11,239 bases of DNA from Neisseriaceae bacterium (GTDB taxonomy: Bacteria; Pseudomonadota; Gammaproteobacteria; Burkholderiales; Neisseriaceae), in NCBI GenBank assembly GCA_030146285.1, contig JASLBZ010000208.1:1-11239 (forward strand), written 5' to 3'. Below the pieces are notes generated by a model, which ran no database searches, had not been told where the DNA came from, and saw nothing but the letters and a program-made list of their open reading frames with translations. Made by a program: the position numbers and the translations under genes. How positions within the stretch are numbered: position 1 is the stretch's first letter; each line of letters opens with the position of its first letter. Below are positions 6,989 through 11,239 of the stretch, in pieces.

Positions 6989-7079
6989 ACACTGCTTGCT
7001 GTTTATATATAAAATGATGTAGACAATTGTAATTGAAAGAGCGGTCCTGATGAATAGGCTGCCATAAGGGAATTGAGTA

Positions 7080-7547
7080 GTGATATCCATGAAAAAGACA
7101 GTAGTAGCAGTTGTGTGTATGAGTTTGGTTTCTTTAACAGCATGTCAGCCACAAAATACCGTGCAAGAATCTGCCTCAGTTGCTGAAATTGCCAGTGGCG
7201 AAGTGGCTTCCATGAGTGCCCAAGAAGGTGAAAGTGGCTTTAATGGCAGTAGTTTTTTAATGGGTGCATTAGCAGCACAAGCATTAAATGGCTTACGAGG
7301 TAAAAGCAAGCAGACGCAGACACAACCTGTTCCTGAGAATAAGACAAATGTAGGTAATACAGCCACGCCAAGCAATGGCAGTAGTACATCTAGTCCGAGT
7401 AAAGGCAGCAGTGAATTGCGTTTTCGTGATGACCCACCTGCCAAAACCAATCAGGCTGCTACAACGAATACAGCGCCCACTAAATCCAGTGTTTTTGGTA
7501 CACAAAATCGCTCTGGTTTCAAAAGTACTCGTGGACGCCGCCGTTAA
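7080..7547 (+). CDS. Putative low-complexity lipoprotein
   Basis: A 155-residue predicted lipoprotein. The N-terminus has a short basic segment, a hydrophobic stretch (VVAVVCMSLVSL) and a lipobox LTAC with acylation Cys at residue 22. Gln follows the Cys, which in Gram-negative bacteria favours outer-membrane sorting. The mature part has a Ser/Gly/Ala stretch with SSFLMGALAAQALNGLRGK (57-75), then a Gln/Pro/Asn/Ser/Thr-rich region (about 76-140) and a basic end, STRGRRR. I recognise no domain. GTG 7080 is chosen because AAGGGA (7066-7071) lies 8 bases before it; ATG 7089 gives the same signal peptide three residues shorter but has no ribosome binding site. The gene ends in the bidirectional terminator. 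A surface-exposed or cell-wall-associated role is possible but not shown. Confidence 0.8.
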   Translation: MISMKKTVVAVVCMSLVSLTACQPQNTVQESASVAEIASGEVASMSAQEGESGFNGSSFLMGALAAQALNGLRGKSKQTQTQPVPENKTNVGNTATPSNGSSTSSPSKGSSELRFRDDPPAKTNQAATTNTAPTKSSVFGTQNRSGFKSTRGRRR

Positions 7548-7567
7548 TCTGACAAGCGATATAAAAT

Positions 7568-7600
7568 AAAAAAAGGATGCTCTTTAGAGCATCCTTTTTT
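7568..7600. terminator. Bidirectional rho-independent terminator
   Basis: A run of seven A, then GGATGCTC (7575-7582), loop TTTA, GAGCATCC (7587-7594) and six T. The hairpin with A/T tails on both sides lies between convergent genes, 20 bases after the lipoprotein stop and 31 bases from the atoE stop, so it can terminate both transcripts. Confidence 0.93.
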
Positions 7601-7631
7601 ATGGTTACTGACATACTGGCTGAGTGCAATC

Positions 7632-8972
7632 TCAGACCATGAATAAAAAAACCGATGCGATTAATAAGCCTGAATACAAAAGTGTCATGAGGCAATAGCC
7701 CATAATAGAGCGGGCATCTAGACCCACAATGCCCAATAACGGCAGAGCCCAAAAAGGTTGAATCATGTTTGTCCAAGCATCACCCCAAGCAATCGCCATG
7801 GCAGAGATGGCAGGTTTGACACCCAACTCAAGACCAGCAGGTAACATAATCGGGCCTTGTACTGCCCATTGACCGCCACCGGATGGAACAAAGACATTGA
7901 CCAAGCCTGCACTTAAAAAAGCCAGTAAGGGGAATGAGGTTGTGGACGCTGTTGCAATAAAAGCATTGGTAATCATGCCTGACAATGATGTTCCGCCCTC
8001 GATTGCTCCGGTCATCAATCCCATAATGCCGCCATAAAATGGGAACAACAAAACAATGCCACTGATGCCACGAATGCTTTCTTCCATTGCCAATGCATAG
8101 CGTTCAGGGGTTTTGTGCGCCAATAAACCCAAAAACAAGAAAATACCAATAACAATATTCAGGCCCAAATTAAAGCCGTTGTTAACAAAGTGAGCAATCA
8201 AATAAACGGCACCCATCGCCACCAAAACCCATGTCCACCAATGATTGTCATCGATGCGTTCTGCCCAGGTGTCACGATTGGGCTTGGCAATGGCTTTTTC
8301 ATGCAATTTGTTTGCATCGGCTTCAACTGGTTTTTTGGGTAACATTGCCATGTTCAATAAAGGTAAGCCGATTAACAAGCCTGCGACAATCATCAAATTA
8401 AATGGGGCAAATAACGTTTCTGATACGGGAATGGCGGTTTGGATGGTGCCGGCTGAAATTTTAATTAAGTCCGCACCTTCTGTCGCCAGTGATAATGGAA
8501 TCGACCCGGATAGGCCGCCATGCCAAATTAAAAATCCAGAATAAGCCGAGGCAACCAAAAGCGGGTAGTCCACGCCTTTGACTTGCCGTGCCAAAGCTTT
8601 GGCAAAAACGGCACCCACAATTAAACCAAAGCCCCAGTTTAACCAACAGCCAATCAAAGCCACCAACGTCACAGCAACAATGGCCATTTTGGGGCTTTTA
8701 ATGCGACTTGCGAGCTGGTTTAAGAAGTTGTTGACAATGGGAGCACGTGCAAGCACATGGCCTGTGACCAATATGAGCGCCATTTGCATGGAAAAGCCCA
8801 ATAATGACCACAAGCCATTGCCCCAAAAGCCAGCAGCTTGTAGTGGGCTTTGACCCACAAACAAAACCACGCAAGCATACACAAAAATGGTTAGTAAAAT
8901 ACAAAATACGAAGGGTGAAGGCAAATATTGCTTTACCCACTTAACGCTTAAGTTTGTTAGCCAGTTAAACAT
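7632..8972 (-). CDS. atoE: Short-chain fatty acid transporter, AtoE family
   Basis: A 446-residue, very hydrophobic inner-membrane transporter of the AtoE family (COG2031, TIGR00366), close in length to E. coli AtoE. The family takes up short-chain fatty acids such as acetoacetate or butyrate. Visible conserved signatures are WLNWGFGLIVGA (110-121), HGGLSGSIPL (151-160), FVPSGGGQWAVQGP (361-374) and WGDAWTNMIQPFWALPLL (396-413). About ten or more membrane segments are apparent, with a charged cytoplasmic loop at about 212-245. The start at 8972 has AAGGAG (8978-8983) at 5 bases. It lies 214 bases downstream of sdaA on the same strand, and no atoDAB genes for acetoacetate use are beside it. 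The real substrate is therefore open; a link to the serine-to-pyruvate step is only inferred. Confidence 0.92.
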   Translation of the reverse strand: MFNWLTNLSVKWVKQYLPSPFVFCILLTIFVYACVVLFVGQSPLQAAGFWGNGLWSLLGFSMQMALILVTGHVLARAPIVNNFLNQLASRIKSPKMAIVAVTLVALIGCWLNWGFGLIVGAVFAKALARQVKGVDYPLLVASAYSGFLIWHGGLSGSIPLSLATEGADLIKISAGTIQTAIPVSETLFAPFNLMIVAGLLIGLPLLNMAMLPKKPVEADANKLHEKAIAKPNRDTWAERIDDNHWWTWVLVAMGAVYLIAHFVNNGFNLGLNIVIGIFLFLGLLAHKTPERYALAMEESIRGISGIVLLFPFYGGIMGLMTGAIEGGTSLSGMITNAFIATASTTSFPLLAFLSAGLVNVFVPSGGGQWAVQGPIMLPAGLELGVKPAISAMAIAWGDAWTNMIQPFWALPLLGIVGLDARSIMGYCLMTLLYSGLLIASVFLFMV

Positions 8973-9072
8973 CGTTTCTCCTTTGTTTTTTTATGTTGTT
9001 ACGCACTTCTTTAATCTTCTTAATCAAACTGAAAAAGACAGATAAATACTATGCGTCATCAGCATATTATCA

Positions 9073-9091
9073 GAATAATGATTCATTATTC
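9073..9091. promoter_or_regulatory. 19-bp perfect palindrome upstream of atoE (Fur-box-like)
   Basis: GAATAATGATTCATTATTC is a perfect palindrome (9-bp arms around a central T) about 100 bases upstream of the atoE start, in the sdaA-atoE gap. It resembles the Fur box core (GATAATGATAATCATTATC) in its NATAATGAT...ATTATN pattern but is two bases shorter in arm spacing. An AT-rich operator for another regulator is equally possible. Confidence 0.45.
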
Positions 9092-9186
9092 ATTTTTTGT
9101 AAAAAGTCAGGAGAACTTGTTTTTTAAAACCGATTGTCATTCTTAAGGCAGATTGCCATACAAAGTATGCCGCCTGGTTTACACGG

Positions 9187-10605
9187 TTAACACTCAATCA
9201 CACTCACAGAAACAGCAACGGCTTTGCGTTTTAGCGTGACTGCCAAGCCAGCCAAAGAGGTTTCTTTGTAAGTAGACTTCATGTCTTTGCCTGTTTGGTA
9301 CATGGTTTTAATCACCATGTCCAGCGTGACTTTTTTGCTTAAACCATCTTCTAATAAAGATAAAGTACCCAGCTTAATGGCTTTTTCAGCAGCAATGCCA
9401 TTGCGCTCAATACATGGGATTTGAACCAAGCCGGCAACAGGATCACAGGTGAGGCCCAAATGATGTTCCATTGCCATCTCTGCTGCATTTTCAATTTGTG
9501 GAATGGTGCCGCCTGAAATGGCTGAAAAAGCACCTGCTGCCATTGAGCATGCCACACCAACTTCACCTTGGCAGCCTACGTCGGCGCCTGAAATAGAAGC
9601 GTTCATTTTGTAAAGCATGCCAATAGCACCTGCGGTTAATAAAAAATCAACCATGCCATCTTCATTGGATTGTGGGTGAAAATGGCGGTAATAATTTAAT
9701 ACCGATGGCACGATACCGGCTGCGCCATTGGTCGGTGCTGTGACTACGCGACCGCCCGCAGCATTTTCTTCATTGACGGCCATGGCGTATACCATGGGCC
9801 ACAAATGAGAGTTAACCAAATTGGCTTGGCTAAGCTGGCGCAATTTTTCAGCAAGTTTGGGTGCGCGACGAACCACATGCAAACCACCGGGTAAGAAACC
9901 TTCTGTCACCAAGCCTCTGTCGATGCAATCAAACATGATTTGGGCAATGTACAAAATTTGTTGTTTGATGGCAGCAATGCTTTTGTCGTTCAAGGTTTCG
10001 TTGGCTAGGGCAACTTCATTGGCTAAAATAACTTCAGCAATGCTCAATTGATGTGTTTTGCATTGTTCAAACAAGCTATGGGCATTGTGAAAAGGATAGG
10101 GAACGGTAATGCTTTGAGAGTTCTCTTTGGAGTATTCTTCTTCGGTAACAATGAAGCCACCGCCAATAGAATAATAAATTTGGCTGGTAATTTTATGTTC
10201 TTGGTCGTCATAAGATGTAAAGCGAAGGCCATTAGGGTGTAGCGGTAAACTTTCTTCAACACGAATGACCATGTCCCGTGCAACCTCAAAGTGAATGGTT
10301 CTTTGATCGGGTAAGTGAATTGCGCCATCTGCGTTAATGCTCTCTAATCGGGTCTTAATGGTGCTTAAATCAATGCTGTCCGGTAAGCTGCCTTCTAAGC
10401 CCAATAAAATGGCATCAAATGTACCGTGTCCATCCCCAGTTAGTGCCAATGAGCCATATACTTCTACTGCAATTCTCGACACGTTTTTATAGTCTGTATT
10501 TTGCATTAAGTTTTTGGTGAATTCAGCAGCTGCTTTCATGGGGCCTACTGTGTGTGAACTTGATGGCCCAAGCCCAATTTTAAAAACATCAAAAATGCTA
10601 ATCAT
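9187..10605 (-). CDS. sdaA: L-serine ammonia-lyase, iron-sulfur dependent, single chain
   Basis: Cytosolic enzyme that deaminates L-serine to pyruvate and ammonia using an oxygen-sensitive [4Fe-4S] cluster. It has 472 residues, slightly longer than E. coli SdaA. The beta domain is at the N-terminus, with the GPSSSHTVGPM motif (13-23). The catalytic alpha domain carries the three expected cluster cysteines: C345 (in GCQGEVGVACSMAAG), C387 (in GLTCDP) and C398 (in QIPCIERN), with spacings of 42 and 11 residues as in the Legionella enzyme. The protein ends in Cys (VIEC, C472), matching the C-terminal Cys known to enter the active site and ligate the cluster. The start at 10605 is fixed by AGGAGA (10613-10618) and by the family N-terminus MISIFDVFKIG; the frame open to 10776 upstream is not family sequence. 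It is upstream of atoE on the same strand. Confidence 0.96.
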   Translation of the reverse strand: MISIFDVFKIGLGPSSSHTVGPMKAAAEFTKNLMQNTDYKNVSRIAVEVYGSLALTGDGHGTFDAILLGLEGSLPDSIDLSTIKTRLESINADGAIHLPDQRTIHFEVARDMVIRVEESLPLHPNGLRFTSYDDQEHKITSQIYYSIGGGFIVTEEEYSKENSQSITVPYPFHNAHSLFEQCKTHQLSIAEVILANEVALANETLNDKSIAAIKQQILYIAQIMFDCIDRGLVTEGFLPGGLHVVRRAPKLAEKLRQLSQANLVNSHLWPMVYAMAVNEENAAGGRVVTAPTNGAAGIVPSVLNYYRHFHPQSNEDGMVDFLLTAGAIGMLYKMNASISGADVGCQGEVGVACSMAAGAFSAISGGTIPQIENAAEMAMEHHLGLTCDPVAGLVQIPCIERNGIAAEKAIKLGTLSLLEDGLSKKVTLDMVIKTMYQTGKDMKSTYKETSLAGLAVTLKRKAVAVSVSVIEC

Positions 10606-10633
10606 GGTTATCTCTCCTGTTGTATCGTTATTT

Positions 10634-10661
10634 TTTATATTGTATACAACTTGGCGGTAAA
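10634..10661 (-). promoter_or_regulatory. sdaA: Candidate sdaA promoter with palindromic operator in the spacer
   Basis: On the minus strand TTTACC (10656-10661) and TATAAA (10634-10639) are 16 bases apart. The spacer contains the perfect 10-bp palindrome TTGTATACAA (10640-10649), directly against the -10. This half-site pattern (TTGT...ACAA) is common for GntR/FCD-type repressors. Transcription would start near 10627, giving a leader of about 22 nt. Binding here would block RNA polymerase, so repression is the expected outcome. The regulator is not in this window. Confidence 0.5.
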
Positions 10662-10745
10662 AGAAATGCATTTTGTACTGAAAAAGAAGAATAATTAATT
10701 CAGATGGGATTTTACGTTGGGACGGCGCAAGCGTGAGGTTTGATT

Positions 10746-10777
10746 GAGCATTGATTTGCATGAGCATCGATTGCAAT
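10746..10777. repeat. Imperfect tandem repeat of 16 bases (two units)
   Basis: GAGCATTGATTTGCAT (10746-10761) is followed directly by GAGCATCGATTGCAAT (10762-10777). Related words continue to the right: GAGTGTGG at 10778, and ATGCAAATGAGTGCAA at about 10815-10830. The units are too diverged to be a recent duplication. Confidence 0.4.
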
Positions 10778-10862
10778 GAGTGTGGTGTATTGTGAGTGCG
10801 CGGGCATTAACGCCATGCAAATGAGTGCAACGAAATGCGTAAGGTTTTATAATCATCAAAGC

Positions 10863-11015
10863 CCGAATAAGCAGTGGTGGCAGAAGTTATCTGTGGATAC
10901 ATGTCTTTTATTAAGGACTTGATGATAACTGATACACAGATTAAATGAATATTGATATTTTCGAATATATTCATAATATGTCATAAAGTGAAAATAAAAA
11001 CCGAATAAGCAATGG
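10863..11015. repeat. 15-base direct repeat, 138 bases apart
   Basis: CCGAATAAGCAGTGG (10863-10877) and CCGAATAAGCAATGG (11001-11015) match at 14 of 15 positions. The coordinates span both copies. The second copy ends 6 bases before the Smr start and supplies its weak GGA Shine-Dalgarno element. Confidence 0.5.
10945..10979 (+). promoter_or_regulatory. Candidate promoter of the Smr-domain gene with AT-rich inverted repeat
   Basis: TTGATA (10952-10957) and TAATAT (10974-10979) are spaced 16 bases apart. ATGAATAT (10945-10952) and ATATTCAT (10967-10974) form a perfect 8-bp inverted repeat around the same segment. The AT-rich composition makes both matches easier by chance. Confidence 0.35.
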
Positions 11016-11021
11016 AAATGA

Positions 11022-11239
11022 ATGATGGACGATCATGTGAAAAAGCAGCTGCAACAATTGTCTAAACAGTCAAAAGTGGCACAAGAAAAGGCTCTATTAG
11101 AGAAGGTTGCGGTAGAAGAGCCTAAAGAATTAAGCTTTGTTGCGAAAATGAAAGATGTTAAGCCATTAAAGCCCAATAACCAGCGTGAGCGCGAACAAGT
11201 TAATGAACCCATTCGCAGACGTCGCGATGTGCTAGAAGA
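11022..11239 (+). CDS. Smr-domain (MutS/Smr family) protein, N-terminal part (runs off the window end)
   Basis: The 72 residues present are the N-terminal region typical of SmrA/YdaL-type small MutS-related proteins. A charged helical start (DDHVKKQLQQLSKQSK) is followed by the conserved segment SFVAKMKDVKPLKP and an Arg-rich linker (IRRRRDVLE). The Smr nuclease domain itself would follow beyond the window, so activity cannot be judged. Proteins of this family have nicking or RNA endonuclease activity, with uncertain roles in repair or RNA quality control. ATG 11022 and ATG 11025 are adjacent in the same frame; the preceding codon is TGA, so no earlier start is possible. The ribosome binding site is weak (GGA at 11014-11016). 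It is divergent from sdaA. Confidence 0.8.
   Translation, partial: MMDDHVKKQLQQLSKQSKVAQEKALLEKVAVEEPKELSFVAKMKDVKPLKPNNQREREQVNEPIRRRRDVLE

Larger units (their letters stand above)
10606..11021. other. Divergent intergenic region between sdaA and the Smr-domain gene
   Basis: These 416 bases hold the sdaA promoter/operator on the left, a cluster of degenerate short repeats (10746-10831), a 15-base direct repeat (10863-10877 and 11001-11015) and an AT-rich promoter-like segment for the Smr gene. I see no coding frame of substance in it. Confidence 0.6.

Noticed and set aside
7145..7505. Minus-strand open frames of 101 and 70 codons opposite the lipoprotein gene
   Set aside because: They are shadows of repetitive codons in the lipoprotein; the plus-strand frame has the signal peptide, start site and terminator.
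8245..8853. Plus-strand open frames of 99 and 91 codons inside atoE
   Set aside because: They are antisense shadows of a clear membrane-protein gene, with no ribosome binding sites or recognisable domains.
9140..9180. Possible terminator hairpin (CATAC-AAA-GTATG) downstream of sdaA
   Set aside because: Only a 5-bp stem with an imperfect outer AGGC/GCCT pair and no T-run in minus-strand sense, so not supported as a terminator.
10606..10776. 57-codon N-terminal extension of sdaA in the same open frame
   Set aside because: It has no ribosome binding site at its start, contains the promoter/operator-like palindrome, and the family N-terminus MISIFDVFKIG begins at 10605 behind a strong AGGAGA.
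10891..10899. DnaA-box-like TGTGGATAC
   Set aside because: A single copy with a mismatch; no cluster of boxes, AT-rich unwinding repeats or replication genes nearby, so it is not an origin.

Overview
This is a chromosomal housekeeping stretch, probably from a betaproteobacterium in or near the Neisseriaceae. The base composition is moderately AT-rich by eye. The best taxonomic clue is the cold-shock protein, which reads like the neisserial/betaproteobacterial CspA type. The csp/clpA arrangement and the SdaA and ElaA types fit proteobacteria generally, so a gammaproteobacterium is not excluded. I see no rRNA, tRNA, CRISPR array, insertion sequence or prophage gene.

Layout. Bases 1-380 (minus): 5' part of an O6-alkylguanine-DNA alkyltransferase gene, cut by the window edge just before its active-site motif. 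Bases 570-773 (minus): CspA-family cold-shock protein with a strong terminator. Bases 774-1291: an unusually empty divergent region where clpS would normally be found. Bases 1292-3559 (plus): ClpA unfoldase, followed by a strong terminator. Bases 3690-4130 (plus): ElaA-type GNAT acetyltransferase. Bases 4315-5256 (plus): a NadQ/NrtR-type regulator with a degenerate Nudix domain and a C-terminal winged helix. Bases 5348-6400 (plus): AI-2E family membrane protein. Bases 6714-6914 (plus): an unrecognised 66-residue protein behind a structured-looking leader. Bases 7080-7547 (plus): a low-complexity lipoprotein. A bidirectional terminator at 7568-7600 separates it from two minus-strand genes: an AtoE-type short-chain fatty acid transporter (7632-8972) and an iron-sulfur L-serine deaminase SdaA (9187-10605). 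From 11022 (plus) an Smr-domain protein gene runs off the window.

How the genes may work together. Most are independent single-gene units with their own terminators or promoter-like sequences. The clearest functional neighbourhood is sdaA followed by atoE on the same strand: serine to pyruvate plus a carboxylate transporter, each with a palindrome in its upstream region. I did not find a clearly new multi-gene system. The points most worth a second look are the missing clpS at its usual locus, a palindrome exactly between the -35 and -10 of a predicted sdaA promoter, a 19-bp Fur-like palindrome upstream of atoE, the two-hairpin leader of the unknown 66-residue gene, and the repeats between sdaA and the Smr gene.
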